Assembly (NCBI GenBank): GCA_017404385.1 | Contig: JAFRCK010000023.1 | Coordinates: 62,001 to 126,000, forward strand | From: Bacilli bacterium | GTDB lineage: Bacteria; Bacillota_I; Bacilli_A; RF39; UBA660 | Length of the DNA: 64,000 nt | Direction of reading: 5' to 3' | Part shown: piece after piece, positions 26,781 to 35,208 of the stretch | Layout: every line of letters begins with the position of its first letter | How positions within the stretch are numbered: the stretch's first letter is position 1 | Notes under the pieces: model-generated | Database searches by the model: none | The model's input: the letters and a program-made list of their open reading frames with translations, nothing else | Told to the model about the DNA's origin: nothing | Position numbers and translations under genes: made by a program

Positions 26781-27839
26781 ATGTCAGTAGTTTCAATGAG
26801 CTATTTATTAGAAGCAGGTGTTCATTTTGGTCATCAAACAAAAAGATGGAATCCAAAAATGAAAGAGTATATTTATACATCTAGAGAAGATATTTACATT
26901 ATCGATTTACAAAAAACAGTTGTAAAAATCGAAGAAGCATATGCAGCTTTAAAAGAAATCGCAGAAAAGGGTGGAAAGGTATTATTTGTTGGTACTAAGA
27001 AACAAGCCCAAGAAGCAACAGAGGAAGAAGCAAAAAGAACAGATAGTTACTATGTAACTGAAAGATGGTTAGGTGGAACATTAACTAACTTCAGAACAAT
27101 TAGAAAGAGAATTAATAGACTTGATCAAATTGAAAAGATGGAAGAAAATGGTACATTTGACGTATTACCTAAAAAAGAAGTATTAAAGATTAAGAAAGAA
27201 TATGAAAAATTATTAACATACTTTGCTGGTGTTAGAAATATGAAAAAAATACCAGATGCTATGGTAATTGTTGATCCTAAGAAAGAATATAATGCAATTA
27301 GAGAAGCACATAAGTTAGGCATTCCAGTATTTGGTATCGTAGATACTAATTGTGATCCTGATGATTTAGATTATCCAATTCCAGGAAATGATGATGCAGT
27401 TAGAGCTATCAAAGTAGTTTTAGGAGTACTTGCTAATTCTATTGCTGAAGCAACAGGTAAAGAAATGGTAGATTATATTACTGAAGAAGATAAAGAAGTT
27501 GCTGAAAAAGAAGTTAAGGAAACTAAGAAAGAATTAAAATCAGAAGCTGAACCAGTAGTAGAAGAAAAGAAAGCTACTAAAAAAGCAGCTAAAGAAGAAA
27601 AAGTAGAAGAAGTAAAAGAAGAAAAAACAGCAAAGAAAACTACAAAAAAGGTAGAAAAAGAAGTTAAGGAAGAAAAGAAGGAAACTAAAAAGGAAACAAA
27701 AAAAGCAACTAAGAAAGAAGAAAAAGTAGATTTATCTAAATTAACAGTAGCTGAATTAAAAGAAATGGCTAAAGAAAAGGGAATTGAAGGTTACACTAAA
27801 TTAAAGAAAGCTGAATTAGTAGAAGTATTAAATAAATAA
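26781..27839 (+). CDS. rpsB: Ribosomal protein S2 with an unusual Lys/Glu-rich tail and SAP/Rho-N-like domain
   Basis: The first 235 or so residues are a normal S2 ([49 protein letters not shown]). S2 normally ends there. Here about 115 extra residues follow: a linker of alternating Lys, Glu, Ala and Thr (27480-27728), then a compact helical module [18 protein letters not shown] to the end (27729-27836). That module resembles SAP or Rho N-terminal domains. The same tail type is on L20 at 56662. ATG 26781 follows AGGAGG by 7 nt. The tail may contact RNA or DNA near the ribosome; this is inference. Confidence 0.95.
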   Translation: MSVVSMSYLLEAGVHFGHQTKRWNPKMKEYIYTSREDIYIIDLQKTVVKIEEAYAALKEIAEKGGKVLFVGTKKQAQEATEEEAKRTDSYYVTERWLGGTLTNFRTIRKRINRLDQIEKMEENGTFDVLPKKEVLKIKKEYEKLLTYFAGVRNMKKIPDAMVIVDPKKEYNAIREAHKLGIPVFGIVDTNCDPDDLDYPIPGNDDAVRAIKVVLGVLANSIAEATGKEMVDYITEEDKEVAEKEVKETKKELKSEAEPVVEEKKATKKAAKEEKVEEVKEEKTAKKTTKKVEKEVKEEKKETKKETKKATKKEEKVDLSKLTVAELKEMAKEKGIEGYTKLKKAELVEVLNK

Positions 27840-27853
27840 GGAGATTGTTAATT

Positions 27854-28723
27854 ATGGATGCAAGTTTAATTAAAAAATTAAAAGATATGACTAATGCTGG
27901 TTTAATGGATTGTAAAAAAGCATTAGAAGCTAGTAATGAAAATATAGATGAAGCAGTTAAATGGTTGAGAGAAAAAGGAATCAGTAAAGCTGCTAAAAAA
28001 GCTGATAGAATAGCTGCTGAAGGATCATCTAGAGTTTTAGTTGAAGGAAATAATGCAGTTATACTTGAAGTAAACTGTGAAACAGATTTTGTTTCAGCTA
28101 ATGAAAAATTCACTTCATTAATTGATAGAATTGCTAAAGCTATTATCAATAGTGATGCTAAAACAGTTGAGGAAGTTTTAGAATTACCATCTGAAGAAGG
28201 AACAGTTAATGATGATATTATCAATGTTACTGCAACTATGGGAGAAAAGATTAGTTTTAGAAGATTTGTTAAAATGACTAAGGCTGATAATGAAGTATTT
28301 GGTAAATATATTCATATGGGTGGAAAGATTTCTACATTAGTATTAGTAGAAGGAGATAAAGAAGAAGTTGCTAATGATGTTGCAATGCATTTAGCTGCTA
28401 TGAATCCTAAATACATTAGTAGAGATGTAGTTCCAGCATCTGAAATAGAAGAAGAAGCAAAAGTTTTAAAAGAACAAGCTATTAATGAAGGAAAAGCTCC
28501 AGAAATAGCTGAAAAAATGGTTCAAGGTAGAATTAATAAGTTCTATAAAGATATAGTTATAACTGAACAAGAATTTGTTAAGAATCCTGAATTAACAGTT
28601 GGAACTTATTTAAAGAACAATTCTTGTACTTTAAAAGATATGATAAGATTTGAAGTAGGAGAAGGAATCGAAAAGAAAGAAGAAAACTTTGCTGAAGAAG
28701 TTGCTAAACAAATAAACGGATAA
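27854..28723 (+). CDS. tsf: Elongation factor Ts
   Basis: Guanine-nucleotide exchange factor for EF-Tu. The 289 residues contain the signatures MTNAGLMDCKKALEAS, LREKGISKAAKKADRIAAEG and CETDFVSANEKF, followed by two dimerisation subdomains. ATG 27854 follows AAGGAG (27838-27843, overlapping the rpsB stop). It forms the usual rpsB-tsf pair and is ended by a terminator; pyrH, the common third gene, is not here. Confidence 0.97.
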   Translation: MDASLIKKLKDMTNAGLMDCKKALEASNENIDEAVKWLREKGISKAAKKADRIAAEGSSRVLVEGNNAVILEVNCETDFVSANEKFTSLIDRIAKAIINSDAKTVEEVLELPSEEGTVNDDIINVTATMGEKISFRRFVKMTKADNEVFGKYIHMGGKISTLVLVEGDKEEVANDVAMHLAAMNPKYISRDVVPASEIEEEAKVLKEQAINEGKAPEIAEKMVQGRINKFYKDIVITEQEFVKNPELTVGTYLKNNSCTLKDMIRFEVGEGIEKKEENFAEEVAKQING

Positions 28724-28745
28724 GATAGTTCTTATCTGTTTTTTT
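28717..28745 (+). terminator. Intrinsic terminator after tsf
   Basis: CGGATAAGA (28717-28725) pairs with TCTTATCTG (28730-28738, one G-T pair), followed by a T run. Confidence 0.85.
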
Positions 28746-28768
28746 ATAATTAGTATAGAGGTGAAATT

Positions 28769-29242
28769 ATGAATAATAAAATAAAAATACTTATAGGAGT
28801 GCTTTTAGTTGCGATAATAACTATATTAGTAATAGTTTTAATACCAAAAAATAAAGAATATGGTGATATAGAATCATTTACATATAATTTTGGTTCAGGT
28901 GAAGGATCATATTATGAATTTAATATAAATATTGAAGATGATAAATATATATTTACTGGTAAAGGATATAGCTCTTCAGATTTAAATATAAAGAAGGAAT
29001 TAAGTACTTCTGATATGAAAGAATTATCAAATATTATTAAGGATAATAATATAACTAGTTGGGATGGGTTTGATAGAGAAAAAAAAGATATCTTAGATGG
29101 TGATAGTTTTAAACTTATTGTTAAATATAAAAATGGAGAAAAAATAGTAGCTAATGGTTATATGTTATATCCAGATAATTATAGAGAAGCATCTAAAAAA
29201 CTAGAAGAGTTTTTATTCAAAATTAGTGAAATTGAAGAGTAG
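28769..29242 (+). CDS. Membrane-anchored hypothetical protein (157 aa)
   Basis: One N-terminal membrane segment (residues 6-27) and a small exported domain with alternating beta strands. The segment YGDIESFTYNFGSGEGSYYE and the later WDGF...DGDSFKLIVKYKNGEK region give the overall look of a conserved Firmicute exported family that I cannot name. A ribosome-binding site, GAGGTG, precedes the ATG. Monocistronic. Confidence 0.75.
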   Translation: MNNKIKILIGVLLVAIITILVIVLIPKNKEYGDIESFTYNFGSGEGSYYEFNINIEDDKYIFTGKGYSSSDLNIKKELSTSDMKELSNIIKDNNITSWDGFDREKKDILDGDSFKLIVKYKNGEKIVANGYMLYPDNYREASKKLEEFLFKISEIEE

Positions 29243-29267
29243 ATAAGTGCAAACTTATCTATTTTTT
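29241..29267 (+). terminator. Intrinsic terminator after the 28769 gene
   Basis: AGATAAGT (29241-29248) pairs with ACTTATCT (29253-29260) across a GCAA tetraloop, then T residues. Confidence 0.85.
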
Positions 29268-29290
29268 GTTATAATTAAGTAGGTGATTAT

Positions 29291-29932
29291 ATGAAAAAGA
29301 GATTATTGTTATTAATAGGTTTTATCTTTTTATTAACAGGTTGTTTTGATAATCCAGAAGTAGAACCTACATCTGAATCTTTAAAAGATAATATTGAAGT
29401 AAAAAAAGAAAAGTATTTTGATAAAGAATTATTATTCTTAAAGAATAACAATAAGAAAAATGTATCAATAAATATTGAAATAGATTATTTAAATGATGAA
29501 GATACAATAATATATAATGAAGCTAAGAATATATTATCTGTTGGAGAAAAAAATGAAATTGTATTAAAAGTAAATAATGTACCTAGTGAATATAAAGAAT
29601 CTAGAATAAGTTATGATGTTACTATTTCGACTTATATAAAGGATTATACAAAAAATATAGAAATAGAACATAAAAGAGGAAATAAAGTTATAGCTAGTGT
29701 AAAAAATACAAGTGATGTAACGATCAATAATCTTTCGTTAGCAGTTGTTTTTTATAATAATAAAAAAATAGTTGGATATGATGAAGAGATAATTCTTGAT
29801 TTAAAATCAAATGAAAAAGGTACGTTAGAATTCTTTAATCCAATGGATAAAGATCATAATTATGTAAAATATGATGATTATAAAATATATACAAATTATG
29901 CTTATTCATTTGATTATGAGAATAAATCTTGA
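29291..29932 (+). CDS. Putative lipoprotein (213 aa)
   Basis: A signal peptide ending in the lipobox LLTGC (Cys18) predicts an outer-leaflet lipoprotein. The mature part looks like one or two beta-sandwich domains: strands NVSINIEIDYL and later KVIASVKNTSDVTINNLSLAVVF, the latter resembling FxLYD-type extracellular domains. GTAGGTGAT precedes the start. The stop is TGA. Function unknown. Confidence 0.8.
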   Translation: MKKRLLLLIGFIFLLTGCFDNPEVEPTSESLKDNIEVKKEKYFDKELLFLKNNNKKNVSINIEIDYLNDEDTIIYNEAKNILSVGEKNEIVLKVNNVPSEYKESRISYDVTISTYIKDYTKNIEIEHKRGNKVIASVKNTSDVTINNLSLAVVFYNNKKIVGYDEEIILDLKSNEKGTLEFFNPMDKDHNYVKYDDYKIYTNYAYSFDYENKS

Positions 29933-29983
29933 AATAGAAATATTTGTGTAGTAAAATATATTTAGATTGAAAGGATGAAAAAT

Positions 29984-30526
29984 ATGGATGATATTTTATT
30001 AATTGCAGAAGAAGAAATGGAGAAAGCTATAAATACTTATAAAGATAGATTAGCAAATATAAGGGCAGGAAGAGCAAACCCTTCTATGTTAGATAGTGTT
30101 AAAGTTGAATATTATGGAGTTCCAACTCCATTAAATCAATTAGCAAATGTATCTGTTCCTGAAGCTAGAAAATTACAAATAAAACCTTTTGATAAAAGTT
30201 GTTTATCAGATATAGAGAAAGGTATTTATGAAGCTAATTTAGGTTTAACACCAAATAATACTGGAGAAGTTATATTTATAACTATTCCAGAACTTACTGA
30301 AGATAGAAGAAAAGAATTAGTTAAACAAGCAAAAGGAATTTCTGAAGATGCAAGAATTGCGCTTAGAAAAGTAAGACAAGAAGCAAATGATGATATTAAA
30401 AAATTAGAATTGAATGAAGATGAAGAAAAAAGATCATTAAATGAAGTTCAAGATTTAATTAATAAATATAATAAAACAGTAGATGATATTGCTGCTGATA
30501 AAGAAAAAGAATTAATGACTATATAA
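29984..30526 (+). CDS. frr: Ribosome recycling factor
   Basis: With EF-G, splits post-termination ribosomes. The 180 residues match the family; landmarks are ANIRAGRANPSMLD, the VEYYGVPTPLNQLA hinge and ITIPELTEDRRKELVKQAK. ATG 29984 is preferred to 29975 because GAAAGG then lies 9 nt upstream. In most Firmicutes frr follows pyrH; here it follows a lipoprotein gene and a small exported-protein gene instead. Confidence 0.97.
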   Translation: MDDILLIAEEEMEKAINTYKDRLANIRAGRANPSMLDSVKVEYYGVPTPLNQLANVSVPEARKLQIKPFDKSCLSDIEKGIYEANLGLTPNNTGEVIFITIPELTEDRRKELVKQAKGISEDARIALRKVRQEANDDIKKLELNEDEEKRSLNEVQDLINKYNKTVDDIAADKEKELMTI

Positions 30527-30547
30527 GTGCTTTTAGGCACTTTTTTT
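30525..30547 (+). terminator. Intrinsic terminator after frr
   Basis: AAGTGC (30525-30530) pairs with GCACTT (30537-30542), then T residues. Confidence 0.82.
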
Positions 30548-30583
30548 ATTTTTATGCATACATTATTACTAAGGAGTGATAAT

Positions 30584-31114
30584 ATGTCTACATATAAAGA
30601 AATAGTTACTAAAGCTGTAATAGGTAAGGGGAAAAAATATTTTAAAAATAAATATTCATTAGAAGCTAATGCTAAACCATCTACAGTTTTGGGATGCTGG
30701 ATAGTTAATAATAGATTTAATGGAAAATTAGATAATAATGATGCACTAATAAATGGTTCTTTTGATATAAATATTTGGTATTCAACTGATAATAATACTA
30801 AAACTAATGTTTTAAATGAAACCATTAATTATAATGAAATAATTAATATTAAATCAAAAATAGATGCTGATTTAAATGATGCTGAAATCATTGTTAAAGC
30901 TCTAAAACAACCTGAATGTACTAATGTTAATATAGAAGGTAACACTATAAACTTTGAAATAGAAAAAGAAATTGGAATTGAAGTAGTAGGTGATACTAAA
31001 GTTAAAATATTAACTGAAGATGAAGAAGATGAATGGGAGATATTTGATGATAAATTGGATGAAGATATATCAAAAAAAATAGATAAAGAAGTAAAAGAAG
31101 ATTTTATTAATTAA
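30584..31114 (+). CDS. cotE: Spore outer-coat morphogenetic protein CotE homologue
   Basis: The 176-residue product aligns over its whole length with Bacillus CotE. The opening STYKEIVTKAVIGKGKKY parallels the SEYREIITKAVVAKGRK of Bacillus. PSTVLGCWIVNN and GSFDINIWYSTDNNTKT parallel its ILGGWIINH and YYDVNVWYSYADNSKTEV. EVVGDTKVKI and an acidic tail rich in D, E and W complete the match. CotE assembles the outer coat around the forespore. ATG 30584 follows AAGGAG; upstream in-frame codons lie in the frr terminator. It is evidence that the organism sporulates. Confidence 0.9.
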   Translation: MSTYKEIVTKAVIGKGKKYFKNKYSLEANAKPSTVLGCWIVNNRFNGKLDNNDALINGSFDINIWYSTDNNTKTNVLNETINYNEIINIKSKIDADLNDAEIIVKALKQPECTNVNIEGNTINFEIEKEIGIEVVGDTKVKILTEDEEDEWEIFDDKLDEDISKKIDKEVKEDFIN

Positions 31115-31139
31115 AAATAGTCAAATAGACTATTTTTAA
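31111..31139. terminator. Terminator hairpin after cotE
   Basis: A perfect 12-bp stem (31111-31122 with 31128-31139), loop AAATA. The A/T-rich arms would act on either strand. Confidence 0.75.
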
Positions 31140-31168
31140 TTGAAAAAAAAGTCATATTTTGGTATTAT
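31140..31168 (+). promoter_or_regulatory. Promoter of the 31191 lipoprotein gene
   Basis: TTGAAA (31140-31145, abutting the cotE terminator), a 17-nt spacer and TATTAT (31163-31168) with TGG before it. Confidence 0.68.
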
Positions 31169-31190
31169 AATACTTGAGGAGGTAAACAAA

Positions 31191-31604
31191 ATGAAGAAGA
31201 GATTAATGGGAGCAGCACTTTTCTTGTGTGGAGTTTTATGTTTAACTGGTTGTGGCGGAGGTTCTAGTAAATTAACTTGTACTATTTCACAATCAGGAGT
31301 TGATATTACTTTAAATGCTGGATTTGATGGAAATAAGGTTAAAGACATGTCATTAAGATATGATATGGATTTATCTAGTTATTCAGATACACAAATTTCT
31401 TTATTAGAAAAACAAGATTATTGTAAGTCAATTAAAGCATCAATGTCTCAATTTGAATTAAAGAACTGTCAACAAAATATTTCAAATAAAGCTCTTAAAG
31501 TTACTTCAGATATAGATGTATCTAAGATGTCTGATTCAGATTTAACTGGTTCACCTGAAGAAACTAAAAAAGCTCTTGAAAAAATGGGATTCAGTTGTAA
31601 GTAA
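31191..31604 (+). CDS. Small putative lipoprotein (137 aa)
   Basis: A signal peptide with lipobox CLTGC (Cys21) followed by GGGSSK. The mature protein is about 117 residues with four further Cys (in LTCTISQSG, QDYCKS, LKNCQQN and the C-terminal FSCK), which could form two disulfides. GAGGAGGT precedes the ATG by 7 nt; an in-frame TTG at 31140 is part of the promoter. Similar small Cys-bearing lipoproteins are common in gut Firmicutes; function unknown. Confidence 0.8.
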   Translation: MKKRLMGAALFLCGVLCLTGCGGGSSKLTCTISQSGVDITLNAGFDGNKVKDMSLRYDMDLSSYSDTQISLLEKQDYCKSIKASMSQFELKNCQQNISNKALKVTSDIDVSKMSDSDLTGSPEETKKALEKMGFSCK

Positions 31605-31646
31605 TAATAAATGTCAACTAAAAAGGTTGACATTTATTATTTTTTG
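31603..31646 (+). terminator. Strong intrinsic terminator before rpsP
   Basis: A 16-bp stem (31603-31618 with 31626-31641), loop about 7 nt, followed by T residues. Confidence 0.88.
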
Positions 31647-31681
31647 GTGTAATATTATATGTAATTAAAGGAGGGAATTAC

Positions 31682-31954
31682 ATGGCTGTTAAAATTAGAT
31701 TAAAGAGAATGGGTGCTAAAAAGAAACCATTCTATAGAGTTGTTGCTGCTGATTCAAGAAGTCCTAGAGATGGAAAATTTATTGAAAATTTAGGTACTTA
31801 TGATCCAATCGCAGGAAAAATTGATATTAAAGAAGAAGAAGTTATGAAATGGTTAGGAAATGGAGCTATTCCTACTGACACTGCTAGAAATATTTTATCT
31901 CAAGCTGGTGTTATGACAAAATTTGCTGAATCAAAAGCAAAGAAAGGTAACTAA
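31682..31954 (+). CDS. rpsP: Ribosomal protein S16
   Basis: A 90-residue 30S protein. [24 protein letters not shown] is almost the family consensus, followed by [14 protein letters not shown] and a helical end. AAGGAGGG is the ribosome-binding site. Paired with khpA as in Bacillus, but the usual rimM, trmD and rplS do not follow. Confidence 0.98.
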   Translation: MAVKIRLKRMGAKKKPFYRVVAADSRSPRDGKFIENLGTYDPIAGKIDIKEEEVMKWLGNGAIPTDTARNILSQAGVMTKFAESKAKKGN

Positions 31955-31956
31955 TT

Positions 31957-32202
31957 ATGACTTTAGTAGAATTAACTGAAATGATTGTTAAATCATTAGT
32001 AAAAGATGCAGATTCTGTTAGTGTTAAGCAATTTGATACTGAAGAAGATGAGATTTCTATTGAAGTAGTTGTTAATGAAGAAGAAGCTGGTTCATTAATA
32101 GGAAAGAATGGTAAGACTATTAACTCTATTAGAACTATACTTCAAGCTAGTTCATATATGAAAGATAATAAAAAAGTAAAAATAAACATTACATCAATTT
32201 AA
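31957..32202 (+). CDS. khpA: KH-domain RNA-binding protein KhpA
   Basis: 81 residues forming one KH domain. The GxxG RNA-binding loop is in SLIGKNGKTINSIRTIL. KhpA proteins (YlqC) work with KhpB/Jag in RNA binding and cell-shape control. It starts 3 nt after rpsP. A weak hairpin (32184-32190 with 32201-32207) precedes a T run and may terminate the pair. Confidence 0.93.
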   Translation: MTLVELTEMIVKSLVKDADSVSVKQFDTEEDEISIEVVVNEEEAGSLIGKNGKTINSIRTILQASSYMKDNKKVKINITSI

Positions 32203-32267
32203 TGTTTAAATTTGCTTTTTTTTTTGATTTATGATATTATATAGGACTAATTTGAGGGGTGTATTGG

Positions 32268-33119
32268 ATGGATAAGAAAAAACTATGGAAGTTTATTATA
32301 TTTGTACCTTTTGCACTAGCTATAGGTGCATTTACATTATATCTTAGATACTATTTTGAATTAAAGTCTAAAGCTGGTACAAAAGTAACTGATATTATTG
32401 AAGTATCTTTAGTTAGATATAGAAATATTGGTATATTTTGTTTAGCTGTAGGAGTTATACTATTATTTATTAAAACTTTAATTGACTACTTTAAAGTTGA
32501 AGATAATAATGTTACTGAAACTAAAAAGGTTAGTGTACTTGATAGAATTTCTAGTAGAAAAGAAGTTACAGATACTAAGTATACTTTTAGTGAAAATAAA
32601 ATTATTAGTGATTTATTAAAAGGAAAAGTTTTAAAAGGTGTATTTATTAATGAAAATAAAACGATTAAAAATATCCAATTTAAAAATTATGATTCAGATA
32701 AAGCAACAATAGAGTTCTATGATTTAGATCCTGTTAAGGAAGAAAAGACTGTTGTAGCTCCAGTAGTTATGCCAGTTCAAGTAAAAGAAACAATTGCTGA
32801 ACCAGTAAAAAAAGACGTAGTTGTTATTAAAAATGAACCTGAATTTGATTCAAAATTATTTAAAAAATGTAAGAAATGTAATAAGGTTATAGCAAAAGAT
32901 TCAATAATGTGTGTTCATTGTGGAACAGTTATTAAAGAAAAAGAAGTAGTAGAAGAAAAGAAAGAATCTAGATTTAATCCAGTTATTTTCGCCGTTAATA
33001 TGATAGTTATATTATTATGTATTATATTAACATTATTAGTTATAAATAAAATTAATCATAAAGTAGATACTAATAAAGAAAACTTAAATATTTCTTATGT
33101 ATCTAATTTAGAACAATAA
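32268..33119 (+). CDS. Membrane protein with a central zinc ribbon (283 aa)
   Basis: Two N-terminal membrane segments (about 8-28 and 52-70), a long cytoplasmic region, a zinc-ribbon with CxxC pairs (CKKCNKVIAKDSIMCVHCG, about 200-220), and a third membrane segment near 242-265. The ribbon resembles the small zinc-ribbon domains of membrane regulators in Firmicutes. ATG 32268 follows GAGGGG by 8 nt; a GTG at 32259 is too close. Function unknown. Confidence 0.75.
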   Translation: MDKKKLWKFIIFVPFALAIGAFTLYLRYYFELKSKAGTKVTDIIEVSLVRYRNIGIFCLAVGVILLFIKTLIDYFKVEDNNVTETKKVSVLDRISSRKEVTDTKYTFSENKIISDLLKGKVLKGVFINENKTIKNIQFKNYDSDKATIEFYDLDPVKEEKTVVAPVVMPVQVKETIAEPVKKDVVVIKNEPEFDSKLFKKCKKCNKVIAKDSIMCVHCGTVIKEKEVVEEKKESRFNPVIFAVNMIVILLCIILTLLVINKINHKVDTNKENLNISYVSNLEQ

Positions 33120-33120
33120 A

Positions 33121-33148
33121 AAAAGTATTAACGTTTGTTAATACTTTT
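33121..33148. terminator. Bidirectional terminator between 32268 and the gatD-like gene
   Basis: AAAAGTATTAAC (33121-33132) pairs with GTTAATACTTTT (33137-33148), loop GTTT. The minus gene's stop codon lies in the stem. Confidence 0.85.
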
Positions 33149-33784
33149 TATTGTATTTGCATAAGCTTTGTAATCTAAATCATAATTACCATCTTTAAGT
33201 TCAAAATTTTTGTCTTTACTTTTTATTAATTCTGATACTAATAATTTACATAAATCTGGATTTCTAACTAGTAGAGGACCAATTATATATGTTCCGATAA
33301 AATTATCTATTCTAAATACTCCATCATATGTAAGTATTTTCCCAGGATGATTTTCAAATCCAATTATAGGACTATCTACCAAATCTGAATCTATTTTAAT
33401 GTCATTAACAATTCTGTTTTGATGCATAGCCACATAATCATATACACCTAAAGCTTTAATTTTTTTATTAATTATAATATAATTACCAAATATTTCTACA
33501 GAATTACCTGTTGCTAAAATAAATTTTTTATCATTAATAAATTTTTCTATTTCTTTTACATCTTTTTTTAAATCTGATAGGGCAGTAAGAATGTTCTCTT
33601 CAGTACCACTACCTATATATAATAAATCTATGCTTTTAAAATCTTTTTTATCTTCTAAAGATATATTTTTAACTTCAACATCAATACCTTGTTCTTTTAA
33701 ATGATATACAAGTGTCTTTACATTACCAGAGTCACCATATAAGTTTAATAAATCATTATAAAGGTATCCAATTATTATTTTCAT
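33128..33784 (-). CDS. gatD: GatD-like type I glutamine amidotransferase fold protein, catalytic residues missing
   Basis: The 218 residues keep the GatD fold: YLYNDLLNLYGDSGNVKTL at the start, GFENHPGK and GPLLVRNPDL near the end. GatD normally strips ammonia from glutamine for MurT. Here the segment that should hold the nucleophilic Cys reads FILATGNSVEIFG, with Gly93 at the Cys position. The TYLHGPLL segment reads TYIIGPLL, so the catalytic His is Ile168. The usual GGGQD-like strand end is YIGSGTEEN. It therefore cannot be a normal glutaminase. It overlaps the murT-like gene by four bases (ATGA), so the pairing is kept. Confidence 0.85.
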   Translation of the reverse strand: MKIIIGYLYNDLLNLYGDSGNVKTLVYHLKEQGIDVEVKNISLEDKKDFKSIDLLYIGSGTEENILTALSDLKKDVKEIEKFINDKKFILATGNSVEIFGNYIIINKKIKALGVYDYVAMHQNRIVNDIKIDSDLVDSPIIGFENHPGKILTYDGVFRIDNFIGTYIIGPLLVRNPDLCKLLVSELIKSKDKNFELKDGNYDLDYKAYANTIKSINKR

Positions 33785-35106
33785 TTCTTTTCAACCTCCT
33801 TAATTTTATTTTTAAATGGTTCTATGTAATCAAAGTTAAGAATTGCATATACATTTCCTTTTGTTTCTTTTTCGATTACCTCTTTTATATTATCTAATTT
33901 TTCAAGTATTATAATATCCTTTTCATCAATACCTGCATATTTTATTCTTGTTGCGATATCATATGCATCTGGTCCAGTAGATATAACTTTATCAACATTA
34001 GCTTCTTTTAATAATTCAAAATTTATATCATATAACCAAGATAAATCAAAATGTTTATATCTTCTACTAATTTCTTTATGTCCTAAAACAATAGTCTTTT
34101 TTTCTTTATCCATTGCTGCATAAATTAAATTTAAGTTATATGTTGTATTATTTTCAGCTTTACAATTAAGCATAGTATAGTTTTTTTTATTAACTGTAAA
34201 TTCATCAAATATTTTATTATTAATTTTACTTTCTTCTAGAGCATTAATGATTATTTTACTATCTATTTTTAATATATCTGATATAGAGTAGGCAGCAAGA
34301 GTATTATATAAATTAAATAGTATATTATTATTTATATTAATTTTATATTCATCATTAATAGTAATAATATTTTTAGAATAATCTACTTTTGTTATTTCAT
34401 ATTTAATATTATCTCTTTTAAAACTACATTTAGGGCATTCATATGATCCAATGCTTCCATAATGATAATAGTCATAGTGTAATTTAGTCTTGCATTTAGG
34501 ACAATATTCATAATCTTTAATATCTTGCATTAAATCATAACTATATTTTGTTTTACTTATACCATAATAAGTAATATTCCCTTTATGAAATAAAGAAAAC
34601 TTTCTAAGTATAGGATCATCTCCATTAACTACTAAATGTATATCTTTATTAAGTCCCTTTAATATTTCATTGAATACTATATCAAATGTTCCTTGTCTTG
34701 GTGGTTGATCTCTAGTTATATTATTTACAAGTACATATTTTGGCTTAATATATTTAGTTATTATTTTGATAAATCTTTCATCAACTTCTAATACTAACGC
34801 ATCTTTATTTAGTTTTTTACCTTTAACTGATCTAATTATTGCTGTTGTAATACCATTTAATAAATTAGAACCCTCTACATTAGTGCAAACAGTCATATTA
34901 TTCTTTTCTAGTACTTCAGTAATTAACTTAGTCGTTGATCCTTTTCCAGATGAACCAGTAACCATAATAATATTTTCTGGATATTTAATTTTTGTTAAGT
35001 ATTTAGGAAATAGTTTTAAAACAACCGCACCTGGAAGATTACTGCCACTTCTTCTAAATAGTCTTAAAGTTTTATATATTGTTTTTCCAACAAAAGTTCC
35101 TAGCAT
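33781..35106 (-). CDS. murT: MurT-like Mur ligase family protein
   Basis: A 441-residue Mur-ligase relative (DUF1727 type). P-loop VTGSSGKGSTTKLI, the NITRDQPPRQG region, and a four-Cys ribbon (CPKCKTKLH, then ECPKCSF, about 210-238) as in MurT. MurT amidates the D-Glu of lipid II using ammonia from GatD. The C-terminal domain keeps FDLSWLYDINFE and RIKYAGI, but the expected NDN-x-ADG-x-D loop before SW reads GHKEISRRYKHFD, and the KNPAG-type loop reads CKAENN. Activity is doubtful, or the substrate has changed. Start preceded by GGTGAT. Confidence 0.87.
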   Translation of the reverse strand: MLGTFVGKTIYKTLRLFRRSGSNLPGAVVLKLFPKYLTKIKYPENIIMVTGSSGKGSTTKLITEVLEKNNMTVCTNVEGSNLLNGITTAIIRSVKGKKLNKDALVLEVDERFIKIITKYIKPKYVLVNNITRDQPPRQGTFDIVFNEILKGLNKDIHLVVNGDDPILRKFSLFHKGNITYYGISKTKYSYDLMQDIKDYEYCPKCKTKLHYDYYHYGSIGSYECPKCSFKRDNIKYEITKVDYSKNIITINDEYKININNNILFNLYNTLAAYSISDILKIDSKIIINALEESKINNKIFDEFTVNKKNYTMLNCKAENNTTYNLNLIYAAMDKEKKTIVLGHKEISRRYKHFDLSWLYDINFELLKEANVDKVISTGPDAYDIATRIKYAGIDEKDIIILEKLDNIKEVIEKETKGNVYAILNFDYIEPFKNKIKEVEKK

Positions 35107-35154
35107 TTATATCACCAATCTAATTATACTACAATATTAAATTTATTTAAAGTG

Positions 35155-35183
35155 TTGTATTTTTTTGTTCAATATAGTAAAAT
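35155..35183 (+). promoter_or_regulatory. Promoter of yebC
   Basis: TTGTAT (35155-35160), a 17-nt spacer and TAAAAT (35178-35183). Confidence 0.6.
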
Positions 35184-35208
35184 AATACACATAAAAGGGT
35201 GATTAATT

